Assembly (NCBI RefSeq): GCF_004217115.1
Contig: NZ_SHKN01000001.1
Coordinates: 1,801,781-1,865,780, forward strand
Length of the DNA: 64,000 bases
DNA from: Ancylomarina subtilis
Lineage (GTDB): Bacteria; Bacteroidota; Bacteroidia; Bacteroidales; Marinifilaceae
Reading direction: 5' to 3'
Both the position numbers and the translations under genes were made by a program. Positions 53,961 to 62,914 of the stretch are shown piece after piece. The notes beneath the pieces were generated by a model that saw only the letters and a program-made list of their open reading frames with translations, was not told where the DNA came from and did no database searches. Numbering within the stretch: the first letter of the stretch is position 1; every line of letters starts with the position of its first letter.

Positions 53961-54030
53961 ATAAAAAGGCTAAACGGTTCACTTTAGTGGAATGTTTAAG
54001 TTTCTCAACGAAAACAACAAAGCAAGCTTA

Positions 54031-54060
54031 TTGATTTGTAAAAATAAATCCTTACTTTTG
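54031..54060 (+). promoter_or_regulatory. Putative promoter of rpsO
   Basis: TTG (54031-54033), 19-base spacer, and TACTTTTG (54053-54060), a perfect TAnnTTTG. The leader would be about 36 bases. One of the best promoter matches in the window. Confidence 0.65.
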
Positions 54061-54103
54061 CCAAATTAATAGTTCAAACAAAAACAATTTAATTTTAAGT
54101 ACT

Positions 54104-54373
54104 ATGTATTTATCAGCAGAAAAAAAGCAAGAGCTTTTCGGAACATACGGAAAGTCTAATAAAGACACTGGGGCTGCAGAATCTCAGATCGCTTTATTTT
54201 CCTACCGTATCTCTCATTTAACTGAGCACCTTAAGAAAAATAGAAAAGATTACAGTACCCAACGTGCGCTGCAATTGCTAGTAGGTAAAAGAAGAAGCCT
54301 ATTAGATTACTTAAAAGCAAAAGATATCGAAAGATACCGTGCTATCATTAAAGCTTTAAATATTCGTCGATAA
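54104..54373 (+). CDS. rpsO: 30S ribosomal protein S15
   Basis: Binds the central domain of 16S rRNA early in 30S assembly. The 89 residues are the normal length. The signature DTGAAESQIALFSYRISHLTEHLKKNRKDYSTQRALQLLVGKRRSLLDYLK is present, as is the final helix RYRAIIKALNIRR. It precedes pnp in the ancient rpsO-pnp order, but a terminator with a GAAA tetraloop sits between them. Confidence 0.97.
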   Translation: MYLSAEKKQELFGTYGKSNKDTGAAESQIALFSYRISHLTEHLKKNRKDYSTQRALQLLVGKRRSLLDYLKAKDIERYRAIIKALNIRR

Positions 54374-54387
54374 TATTTATAATATTG

Positions 54388-54420
54388 GCAATCCTGAGAA
54401 ATCAGGATTGCTTTTTTATT
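54388..54420 (+). terminator. Intrinsic terminator between rpsO and pnp
   Basis: A 10-bp perfect stem, gcaatcctga (54388-54397) with tcaggattgc (54402-54411), closed by a gaaa tetraloop and followed by six T. Probably a partial attenuator, since pnp begins 60 bases later. Confidence 0.9.
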
Positions 54421-54478
54421 TAAGCACGGCAACATTTCGCCTTATCCAAATTATAAGTTTGAATAAAACTACAGAAAG

Positions 54479-56605
54479 ATGAACGTAATCGAAAAAACAA
54501 TTGAATTAGGTGATGGAAGGTCCATCACAATTGAAACAGGTAAGTTAGCCAAACAAGCTGATGGAGCTGTTGTAGTAAAAATGGGTAAGACCATGTTGTT
54601 AGCTACCGTAGTATCTGCCAAAAGCGCAAAGCAAGATGTTGACTTTATGCCTTTGTCTGTTGACTACAAAGAAAAATTTAGTGCCCTAGGTCGTTTTCCT
54701 GGTGGATTTATGAAAAGAGAAGGTCGTCCTTCTGACTATGAGATTTTAGTATCCCGTCTTGTGGACCGTGCTCTACGTCCACTTTTCCCAGAAGATTATC
54801 ACGCTGATACTTTTGTATCAATCAACCTAATCTCTGCGGATTCTGATATTTTACCAGACGCTCTTGCTGGTTTAGCTGCCTCTGCAGCTCTTGCAGTATC
54901 AGATATTCCATTTTTGGAACCTATCTCAGAAGTACGTGTAGGTCGTGTTGACGGTCAAATGATTATCAACCCAACTCGTACTGAATTAGAAGCTGCAGAT
55001 CTAGATATGATCGTTGCTGCTACTATGGAAAATATTATGATGGTAGAAGGTGAGATGGATGAAGTTTCTGAGGCCGAAATGCTGGAAGCTATCAAATTCG
55101 CTCACGAAGCCATTAAGATTCAGTGTCAGGCTCAAATTGAGTTGACTGAAGCAGTTGGCAAAACTGTAAAAAGAGAATATTGTCACGAAGATAACGACGA
55201 AGAACTTCGTCAGTTAATCGTTGATAAGACATACGCTAAAGTATTAGCTGCAGCAAGATTACAAAACCCTAACAAGCACGAGAGATCAGATGCCTTTGCT
55301 GCTATTAAGGAAGAGTTTATTGCTGAATACTCAGAAGGAAAAGAAGATTCTGAAATCAACTTGGCATTAATTGGTCGTTACTACCACGATGTTGAGAAAG
55401 ATGCTGTAAGAGAAATGGTATTGGAAGATCGTGTACGTCTTGACGGCCGTCAAACCGATCAAATTCGTCCAATCTGGTCAGAAATTGATTACCTTCCAGG
55501 TGCTCACGGATCTGCTGTATTTACTCGTGGAGAAACACAATCATTAACATCTGTTACTTTGGGAACTAAGTTAGATGAGAAGATTGTTGATGATGTATTG
55601 TACAGAGGAAAAGAGAAGTTTGTTCTTCACTACAATTTCCCTCCATTCTCAACAGGTGATGCACGTCCTTCACGTGGTATTAGCCGTAGAGAAGTAGGAC
55701 ATGGTAACCTAGCGTTCCGTGCTCTTAAAGGTATGATTCCTGAGGATTCTCCATATGCAATTCGTGTTGTTTCTGATATCCTTGAATCAAACGGTTCATC
55801 TTCAATGGCAACAGTATGTGCAGGTACATTAGCATTAATGGATGCAGGTATTCAAATTAAGAAGCCAGTAACAGGTATCGCAATGGGATTGATCTCAACT
55901 GAAGGAGCTAAAAAATATGCTGTTCTTTCGGATATCTTAGGTGATGAAGATCACTTGGGTGATATGGACTTTAAAGTAACAGGTACCAGAGATGGTATTA
56001 CTGCGACTCAAATGGATATTAAAGTTGATGGACTTCCATACGAAGTATTGGCTCAAGCTTTGGATCAAGCTCGCGCAGGTCGTCTTCACATTTTAGATAA
56101 AATCAGCGAAACTATTGAAGCTCCTAGAGAAGATCTTAAACCTCACGCTCCTAGAATTGTATCACTATCTATTCCTAAGGATATGATTGGTGCAGTAATC
56201 GGACCAGGTGGAAAAATCATTCAAGAGATTCAGGAAACTTCAGGTGCTGTTATCGTTATCGAGGAAATTGACGGGAAAGGTATCGTTGATATCTCAGCTG
56301 ACAACAAAGAAGCAATTGATATTGCATTAGGTCGTATCAAAGGTATTACCGCTGTTCCTGAAGTTGGAACGGTTTACAAAGGAAAAGTGAAATCGATAGT
56401 TGCCTTTGGTGCTTTCGTTGAAGTTCTTCCTGGTAAAGATGGTTTGCTTCACATTTCTGAAATAGAGCACCGTCGTCTGAATACAGTTGACGAAGTGTTG
56501 AAAGAAGGTGATATTATCGAAGTTAAACTAATCGGTATCGATCCTAAAACGGGTAAATTGAAACTTTCAAGAAAAGTTTTATTACCTAAAGAAGAGAAAA
56601 ACTAG
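54479..56605 (+). CDS. pnp: Polynucleotide phosphorylase
   Basis: 3'-to-5' phosphorolytic exoribonuclease. The 708 residues contain two RNase PH-like domains (first with [18 protein letters not shown], second with [23 protein letters not shown] and the catalytic [20 protein letters not shown]), a KH domain ([21 protein letters not shown]), and a C-terminal S1 domain ([33 protein letters not shown]). It is downstream of rpsO. Two small hairpins follow the stop: a short ctagaacta-ctctag element and a stronger terminator. Confidence 0.97.
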   Translation: MNVIEKTIELGDGRSITIETGKLAKQADGAVVVKMGKTMLLATVVSAKSAKQDVDFMPLSVDYKEKFSALGRFPGGFMKREGRPSDYEILVSRLVDRALRPLFPEDYHADTFVSINLISADSDILPDALAGLAASAALAVSDIPFLEPISEVRVGRVDGQMIINPTRTELEAADLDMIVAATMENIMMVEGEMDEVSEAEMLEAIKFAHEAIKIQCQAQIELTEAVGKTVKREYCHEDNDEELRQLIVDKTYAKVLAAARLQNPNKHERSDAFAAIKEEFIAEYSEGKEDSEINLALIGRYYHDVEKDAVREMVLEDRVRLDGRQTDQIRPIWSEIDYLPGAHGSAVFTRGETQSLTSVTLGTKLDEKIVDDVLYRGKEKFVLHYNFPPFSTGDARPSRGISRREVGHGNLAFRALKGMIPEDSPYAIRVVSDILESNGSSSMATVCAGTLALMDAGIQIKKPVTGIAMGLISTEGAKKYAVLSDILGDEDHLGDMDFKVTGTRDGITATQMDIKVDGLPYEVLAQALDQARAGRLHILDKISETIEAPREDLKPHAPRIVSLSIPKDMIGAVIGPGGKIIQEIQETSGAVIVIEEIDGKGIVDISADNKEAIDIALGRIKGITAVPEVGTVYKGKVKSIVAFGAFVEVLPGKDGLLHISEIEHRRLNTVDEVLKEGDIIEVKLIGIDPKTGKLKLSRKVLLPKEEKN

Positions 56606-56628
56606 AACTAAACTCTAGTCTATTATAT

Positions 56629-56662
56629 GAAAAAAGCTCGATTCACATCGAGCTTTTTTTAT
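56629..56662 (+). terminator. Intrinsic terminator after pnp
   Basis: aaaaaagctcga pairs with tcgagctttttt around a short loop (ttcaca). Lies 25 bases after the stop and also serves as readthrough barrier for the convergent ABC-F gene. Confidence 0.85.
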
Positions 56663-56700
56663 ATCTAATTGCCAAAACTGACTATATATTCATCCTGAAC

Positions 56701-58641
56701 TTATTCTCCTTTTTCAAGAATTAAAGCTTCCAGTTCTTCATTCCAGATCTCCCAATTGGTCATCTCATCTTCAAGATTCTTTTTAGCCTCATCGTAAGCC
56801 TTAAAAGTTTCCTGATCCTGATTCTTAGGATCGGTTAAAAGAGCCTCAATTTCTTCAATTTTTTCTTCGTATTCAGCAATCATCTCCTCGCACTTAGCCA
56901 CAGTTCGTTCAAGCTTTGAAATTTGCTTGCTCATTTCTTTACGCTCAAGATAATTCATCTTATTTTCAGATGGAGCAATCTCTACTTTCTCTTCGCGAGC
57001 AGCCTGTTGTTTTCTGTCAAGCTCTCTCATGCTATCCATTTTCTTATTCTGAAGAAAAGAGTAAATACCGCCCAAATGCTCTTTTATGGTTTGATTAGCA
57101 AACTCATACACCTTTGACGATAGGCCATCAAGGAATTCTCTATCGTGAGAAACAACGATCACAGTTCCATCGAATTTCAACAACGCTTCCTTTAGCACAT
57201 CCTTCGATTTCATGTCAAGATGATTCGTAGGCTCATCGAGAACAAGTAAATTAACGGGTTCAAGCAGCAGACGAATCATAGCCAAACGCGAACGCTCTCC
57301 TCCTGACAAAACCTTTACTTTTTTATCAATATCTTCTCCTCCAAACATGAAAGCGCCAAGAATATCACGAATCTTGGTTCTCACATCTCCAACCGCAACA
57401 TCATCAATAGTATCGAAAACCGTTTTCTCACCATCAAGTAACATGGCTTGATTTTGGGCAAAATAACCGATCTTAACATTGTGCCCAATTTTACAAACAC
57501 CCGTATGATCAAGCTCACCCATCAATACTTTTACTAAAGTCGACTTCCCTTCACCATTCTTACCAACAAAAGCCAATTTTTCCCCACGCTCAATTACAAA
57601 TTCAAGATCCTTTAAAACCAAATGATCACCATAGGCTTTACTTAAATCTTTAACCTCGCAAACCAAATCACCAGAACGGGGTGCCGGAGGAAATTTTAAG
57701 TTCAACTTTGAATTATCAACCTCATCAATCTCAATACGATCAATCTTTTCAAGCTGTTTAATACGAGACTGAACCTGAACCGATTTTGTTGCTTTATAAC
57801 GAAAACGCTCAATAAAATCCTCTGTATCCTTAATCATCTTCTGCTGATTGATATAGGCTTTCATCTGCTGTTCGCGACGCTCGGCATGTAAGGCAACATA
57901 TTGAGAATAGGACACTTTATAATCGTATATTTTCCCAACAGAAATCTCTACCGTACGATTGGTAATATTATCAAGAAAAGCTCTATCGTGAGAGACTAAA
58001 ACCACAGCTCCGGGATAAGTCTTCAGGAAATCTTCCAACCACTGAATGGATTCAATATCCAAATGATTCGTTGGCTCATCGAGAAGAAAAACATCAGGAC
58101 GACGTAAAAGGATTTTAACCAGCTCGATACGCATACGCCAACCGCCACTAAACTCATTGGTTTGACGACTGAAATCACTACGCAAAAACCCAAGACCAAG
58201 AAGCGTTCGTTCCGCTTCAGCCTGAATATTCTCCCCTCCCATCATATGAAATCGATCATTCTTTTCAGTTAATCGATTAATCAACTTCATATAATCATCC
58301 GATTCGTAATCGGTACGCTCAGCAATTTCATTATTGATATTCGCAATTTCTTTTTCAAGCTCAATCACTTCCTCAAAGGCTGTTAGAGCTTCTTCTATCA
58401 CAGTCCGTCCATCTTCATGCTTCATTTGCTGAGGCAAATAACCAACCTTAACCTCATTGGGAATACTAACCGTCCCTTTTGTGGCCTCTTGCTTTCCAGC
58501 AAAAATTTTCAAAAGAGTTGACTTACCTGCACCATTTTTCCCAACTAAACCAATACGGTCTCGGGAATTAACGATAAAAGTAACATCCTTAAAAAGTGTA
58601 AAACCACCAAATTCTACAATGAGATTATTTATTGATATCAT
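56701..58641 (-). CDS. ABC-F family ATP-binding protein
   Basis: A soluble twin-ATPase protein without transmembrane helices, of the translation-linked ABC-F class. I chose the ATG at 58641 (MISINNLIVEFGGFTLFKDV) over the in-frame ATG at 58674, as this is the normal ABC-F start. Each half has Walker A (GLVGKNGAGKSTLLK and AFVGKNGEGKSTLVK), a signature (EFSGGWRMRIEL, LSGGERSRLAM) and Walker B DEPTNHLD. The linker with KRY/KQL-type charged sequence (FIERFRYKATKSVQVQSRIKQLEKIDRI) is diagnostic. A C-terminal coiled coil spans roughly 530-646. Likely a general translation factor (Uup/YdiF-type), not a drug-specific resistance factor. Confidence 0.92.
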   Translation of the reverse strand: MISINNLIVEFGGFTLFKDVTFIVNSRDRIGLVGKNGAGKSTLLKIFAGKQEATKGTVSIPNEVKVGYLPQQMKHEDGRTVIEEALTAFEEVIELEKEIANINNEIAERTDYESDDYMKLINRLTEKNDRFHMMGGENIQAEAERTLLGLGFLRSDFSRQTNEFSGGWRMRIELVKILLRRPDVFLLDEPTNHLDIESIQWLEDFLKTYPGAVVLVSHDRAFLDNITNRTVEISVGKIYDYKVSYSQYVALHAERREQQMKAYINQQKMIKDTEDFIERFRYKATKSVQVQSRIKQLEKIDRIEIDEVDNSKLNLKFPPAPRSGDLVCEVKDLSKAYGDHLVLKDLEFVIERGEKLAFVGKNGEGKSTLVKVLMGELDHTGVCKIGHNVKIGYFAQNQAMLLDGEKTVFDTIDDVAVGDVRTKIRDILGAFMFGGEDIDKKVKVLSGGERSRLAMIRLLLEPVNLLVLDEPTNHLDMKSKDVLKEALLKFDGTVIVVSHDREFLDGLSSKVYEFANQTIKEHLGGIYSFLQNKKMDSMRELDRKQQAAREEKVEIAPSENKMNYLERKEMSKQISKLERTVAKCEEMIAEYEEKIEEIEALLTDPKNQDQETFKAYDEAKKNLEDEMTNWEIWNEELEALILEKGE

Positions 58642-58762
58642 AGACAATGAAATGTTTATATGTTTGGGCGACAAAGATAAAATAAATAGTACTCAAAGTT
58701 TATAAGTTGAAAGTACTTAAAAGACAAAAAGTCACTTTAAAATACTTTAGTCACTATTTTAC

Positions 58763-58770
58763 TATCTTTG
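58763..58770 (+). promoter_or_regulatory. Putative -7 box of rlmD
   Basis: TATCTTTG, a perfect TAnnTTTG match 27 bases before the GTG start at 58797. No clear -33 element. Confidence 0.5.
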
Positions 58771-58796
58771 CAGCCAAATCTTAAAAGAAATACAAA

Positions 58797-60206
58797 GTGG
58801 GACGTAAAAGAAACAGAAAACCCTTACTGGAAAACATTGAAATTGTAAAGTTAGCAGCCGAAGGAAAGGCCATTGCTAAGGTTGATGAAAAAGTTGTGTT
58901 TGTAACCAACGTGATACCTGGTGATGTTGTGGATGTACAGGTGACAAAGAAACGTAAAAGTTATATGGAGGGTCATCCTGTTGTCTTTCACAAATATTCT
59001 GACTTAAGAGTGGATGCTTTTTGTGAACACTTTGGTGTTTGCGGGGGATGTAAATGGCAAAACTTACCTTACGAGGAACAATTGAATTTCAAACAACAAG
59101 AAGTTCTTGATAACCTGAGTCGAATTGGGAAAATTGACTTACCCGAGGCAAACCCTATTTTGCCTTCTGCCAAGACTGAATTCTACCGCAACAAACTGGA
59201 GTTCACATTCTCAAATAAGCGCTACCTAACCTTTGATGAGATCAACAGCGATGCAGATATTGCACGAACTCCTGCATTAGGTTTTCACGTGCCTCGTCTG
59301 TTTGACAAGGTTGTTGATATCAACAAATGTCATCTTCAGGCAGAGCCTTCGAATGCGATTCGTTTAGCTATAAAAGAATATGCTTTCGCGAATGATTTGA
59401 GGTTCTTCGATATTCGTGCTCAGGAGGGATTTCTCCGTACGCTTGTTATTCGTACATCAACAACAGGTGACATCATGGTTATCGTTGTCTTCTATCACGA
59501 AGATGTTGAAAAACGTGAAGGTCTTATGGCTCACCTGGCTGAAAAATTCCCGGAAATTAGCTCACTAATGTATATCATTAACGAAAAAGCCAACGATTCG
59601 ATTACCGATCAGGAGGTTATTTTATACAAAGGTGAAGATCATATTTTCGAACAAATGGAGGATTTGAGATTCAAAATTGGTCCCAAGTCATTCTACCAAA
59701 CCAATTCAGAACAAGCCTACGAGTTGTATAGCAAAACCAGAGAGTTTGCAAACATCCAAAAAGACGAAATTGTATATGATTTATATACAGGTACCGGAAC
59801 CATTGCCAACTTTGTGGCTCGTCAAGCTAAAAAGGTTATTGGTATTGAATATGTACCTGAGGCCATTGAAGATGCCAAACTGAATTCAGAAATTAACGGC
59901 ATTGACAACACTGTTTTCTTCGCTGGCGATATGAAAAATGTACTGAATGTCGATTTTATTGCAGAACATGGTCATCCGGATATGATGATTGTAGATCCTC
60001 CAAGAGCGGGTATGCATGCTGATGTTGTTGAAACCATATTACAAGCTGCACCTAATCGAATTGTATATGTTAGTTGTAATTCTGCAACTCAGGCACGCGA
60101 TTTACAGATGATGGATCATGCTTATAAAGTTACAAAAGTTCAAGCGGTAGATATGTTCCCTCATACACATCATGTGGAGAATATTGTACTGATGGAAAAA
60201 CGATAA
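58797..60206 (+). CDS. rlmD: 23S rRNA (uracil-5-)-methyltransferase RlmD-like
   Basis: SAM-dependent m5U methyltransferase of the RlmD/TrmA family. It begins with GTG (no in-frame ATG near enough), giving MGRKRNRKPLLENIEIV. The 469 residues have an N-terminal TRAM domain, an iron-sulfur cluster cysteine set (FCEHFGVCGGCKWQ), the SAM site YDLYTGTGTIANFVA, DPPRAGM, and the catalytic cysteine C427 in YVSCNSATQARDL. Family members methylate U1939 or U747 of 23S rRNA or U54 of tRNA; the exact base cannot be read. It is convergent with the downstream kinase gene. Confidence 0.92.
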   Translation: MGRKRNRKPLLENIEIVKLAAEGKAIAKVDEKVVFVTNVIPGDVVDVQVTKKRKSYMEGHPVVFHKYSDLRVDAFCEHFGVCGGCKWQNLPYEEQLNFKQQEVLDNLSRIGKIDLPEANPILPSAKTEFYRNKLEFTFSNKRYLTFDEINSDADIARTPALGFHVPRLFDKVVDINKCHLQAEPSNAIRLAIKEYAFANDLRFFDIRAQEGFLRTLVIRTSTTGDIMVIVVFYHEDVEKREGLMAHLAEKFPEISSLMYIINEKANDSITDQEVILYKGEDHIFEQMEDLRFKIGPKSFYQTNSEQAYELYSKTREFANIQKDEIVYDLYTGTGTIANFVARQAKKVIGIEYVPEAIEDAKLNSEINGIDNTVFFAGDMKNVLNVDFIAEHGHPDMMIVDPPRAGMHADVVETILQAAPNRIVYVSCNSATQARDLQMMDHAYKVTKVQAVDMFPHTHHVENIVLMEKR

Positions 60207-60212
60207 ACATTG

Positions 60213-60246
60213 AAAAGCCGAAACATTAACGTTTCGGCTTTTTTAT
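60213..60246. terminator. Bidirectional terminator between rlmD and the kinase gene
   Basis: A 12-bp perfect stem (60213-60224 with 60231-60242; core aagccgaaac), 6-base loop and A/T flanks on both sides, between convergent stops at 60206 and 60248. Confidence 0.92.
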
Positions 60247-60247
60247 T

Positions 60248-62701
60248 TTAGTTCAAATTTTCATCCTCATCTTTGTCGATATAGGGTATCGTGAATATAA
60301 ACTTAGCTCCTTTTCCAACTTCCGATTCAATCCAGATCTCTCCCCCTAACAAAGTCACAATTTCTTTAGAAAGCGCTAAGCCCAACCCGGTTCCACCAAA
60401 TACTCTTGTCGAATAATTGTCGACCTGACTAAAGCGCTCAAACACTTTAGTGTGATTATCAGCAGCGATTCCAATACCTGTATCCTCTACAGAAAAAATT
60501 AACATCTTATTTTTACATTCCGCCGCCAGTACAATGCTGCCTTTTTCGGTAAATTTTATCGCATTACAAATCAAAATATCAAAGACTTGACGAATACGTT
60601 TTTTATCACTACTTACAATGGTTTCGCAATCGCAAACCAAATGCAAGTTAAGGTTCTTATTTGCTATATCCCTTTCATAATAGTTAACGATTTCATTTAA
60701 TAAATCGTTAACTCTAAAACTGGAATATTTGACACTCATATTCCCGGCCTCAATCATCGACAGCTTTAGGATTCCATCCATCATCGTCAACAATTGATTA
60801 CCTGAAGATTCTACAAAAGCACCATACTCTTTTCGCTCTTCATCCGAAATATCATCTGCTAACATGAGATTTGTAAACCCCATTATGCCATTTAGGGGTG
60901 TTCGCAGTTCATGACTTAAATTTGCCAAAAATAAACTCTTAAGCTGATCACTTTCCTCAGCTTTCAATTTCGATTGCAATAACTGGTTCTCCAGACGTCT
61001 TCTCTCGGTAATATCCTCCCCCATCTTGATAAAATTGACGATTTCATTTTTATCATTTTTTATAGAAGCTATCGTTGCTGATTCCCAATATAAACTGCCA
61101 TTCTTTTTCTTATTATAAAATTCCCCACTCCACTTTTCTCCGGATAAAATCGTACGCCATAATTTTGAATACATTTCCTTTGAAAATTTTCCGGACTTAA
61201 AGATCCTTGGATTTTGTCCAATCAACTCATTAACGGAGTAACCGGTATATTCACAAAGCTTGGCATTACAATACGTTATCTTCCCATTAATATCCGTCAT
61301 CATAATAGCGACAGGGCTTTGCTCTACAACCATCGATAATCGATTCACTTTCTCTAATGCCAAACATCTATCCGTCACATCATGAATAACCGAATGCAAT
61401 AACGTTTTACCTTCCGAAACAAATGTTCCTGTATAAACCTCTACATCCCGAATCTCACCCGATGCCAAGCGATGCTTCAATTGAAAATGATTCTTCTTTT
61501 CTCTTACGGCCAAATCAATTTCACGTTGAAGCGCTTCTTTTGTCATGGTATTGATATCACTCATCTTCATCGTCAATAAAACCCTCTTAGGAAACCCATA
61601 AAATTTTACTGCTGAAGCATTAACATCAACAATACCACTATCTTTAGGATCCACAAGCATCATTACAGTATTGCTGTGGTTAAATAATGTCTTGTATTTC
61701 TGCTCACTATCTATCAACTTCTGTTTTATATTAACAGACTCCGTGATATCATGAAATGAGAACGCAAAGACATTCTCTTCGATTAAAAAAGCACTCACAG
61801 AAAAGTACTTTCTCAATGGGGAATAATAGGCTTCAAAATTGATTGCTTTCTTTTTCTTAAAAACCTGATCAAAATTTGAAATCCAAATCGCATCCGTTTC
61901 CGGAAAAACTTCTAAAAGAGTCCTTCCTATTATTTCATTTTTTTTATGTCCAATCAGTTCCTCATTTCTGGCATTCATATCCAGATATCTTGCATCACAC
62001 AAAGTTCCATGCTCATCGAAAACAGGTTCGTAAACAACTAAACCCGAATTCATAGATGAAAAAAGAGCCTTATACTTACTATCCTCCTCCATCAAGTCAA
62101 CATTCACTTCTGCAAAGTCCTTTCTTGAATTTTCATACTGTGTTTTTTGTTTATTTAACTCAAAATCCACTAGTATTCGTTCGGCCTTGTTCAGCATGGT
62201 AAACTGATCACGCTCTGCATTAGTAAGTTTATTCCTTGTGCCTTCATAGGAATAATAGGCAGCAATATCTAATTCTACAATGCCCTTAAGTTTGAAAAGA
62301 AATTCCTCAATCCGTTTCGTAAAATGATTTTCTTTGCTATCAAGGGCACAGATTGTACCAAAAACATCACCATTAGGATATTTTAAAGGAAATCCCAAGT
62401 AAGCAATCATTCCAAATTTAAGATCAGGATTATGATCCCAATTTTCATCAATAAGTGCATTGGAGACTAACAACTTCTTCTCACTTTTGACTACTGTTTC
62501 ACAATAAAGTCCGGCCATTTCTTCGACATGTCCAACACGATAAGGGTTGTCAGGACCAATACATCTGGCAAAAACTTCCATTGAATCTTCATTAGCATGC
62601 ATAATGAGCGTGACTGGCAAATCAAAAGTTAAACTGAGTAAGTCTAATAATTCTTGCCATTTAGTAAAAATCGATTGAGGAAAAAAATGATCGTCACCCA
62701 T
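60248..62701 (-). CDS. Cytoplasmic GAF-PAS sensor histidine kinase
   Basis: An 817-residue kinase without transmembrane helices, so a cytoplasmic sensor. A GAF domain (about 15-150; ENWDHNPDLKFGMIAYLGFPL, GTICALD) precedes three PAS domains at about 205-320, 335-445 and 460-575. The third has the PAC ending KMGEDITERR. A HisKA domain has H597 in LANLSHELRTPLNGIMGF, followed by the HATPase with NAIKFTEKG, EDTGIGIA and FGGTGLGLALS. No receiver domain or adjacent response regulator is present, so it must signal to a distant partner. Confidence 0.92.
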   Translation of the reverse strand: MGDDHFFPQSIFTKWQELLDLLSLTFDLPVTLIMHANEDSMEVFARCIGPDNPYRVGHVEEMAGLYCETVVKSEKKLLVSNALIDENWDHNPDLKFGMIAYLGFPLKYPNGDVFGTICALDSKENHFTKRIEEFLFKLKGIVELDIAAYYSYEGTRNKLTNAERDQFTMLNKAERILVDFELNKQKTQYENSRKDFAEVNVDLMEEDSKYKALFSSMNSGLVVYEPVFDEHGTLCDARYLDMNARNEELIGHKKNEIIGRTLLEVFPETDAIWISNFDQVFKKKKAINFEAYYSPLRKYFSVSAFLIEENVFAFSFHDITESVNIKQKLIDSEQKYKTLFNHSNTVMMLVDPKDSGIVDVNASAVKFYGFPKRVLLTMKMSDINTMTKEALQREIDLAVREKKNHFQLKHRLASGEIRDVEVYTGTFVSEGKTLLHSVIHDVTDRCLALEKVNRLSMVVEQSPVAIMMTDINGKITYCNAKLCEYTGYSVNELIGQNPRIFKSGKFSKEMYSKLWRTILSGEKWSGEFYNKKKNGSLYWESATIASIKNDKNEIVNFIKMGEDITERRRLENQLLQSKLKAEESDQLKSLFLANLSHELRTPLNGIMGFTNLMLADDISDEERKEYGAFVESSGNQLLTMMDGILKLSMIEAGNMSVKYSSFRVNDLLNEIVNYYERDIANKNLNLHLVCDCETIVSSDKKRIRQVFDILICNAIKFTEKGSIVLAAECKNKMLIFSVEDTGIGIAADNHTKVFERFSQVDNYSTRVFGGTGLGLALSKEIVTLLGGEIWIESEVGKGAKFIFTIPYIDKDEDENLN

Positions 62702-62868
62702 TGCTTTTCAATATGAAAATTTAGTATTAGGATTTATCAATATCACTAAGGTAGTAAAATAAACAATCATAATAAAATACGATGTAAATTTCGGTTCTGC
62801 ATTTACAACAAAAAAGTTATAACTAAAAAACAGATAAAGTCTGCAGTAAGTCCTTTTATATAGCTACT

Positions 62869-62876
62869 TAAATTTG
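62869..62876 (+). promoter_or_regulatory. Putative -7 box of the terminal S9 peptidase gene
   Basis: TAAATTTG, perfect TAnnTTTG, 38 bases before the ATG at 62915. No clear -33 element. Confidence 0.4.
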
Positions 62877-62914
62877 TAATATTGAAGTCTCAACCATGTC
62901 AATAAAATATACAT

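Noticed and set aside
56701-58641. Antibiotic-resistance ABC-F (ARE) protein
   Set aside because: The linker and long C-terminal coiled coil fit the housekeeping translation-factor type, and there is no resistance context.
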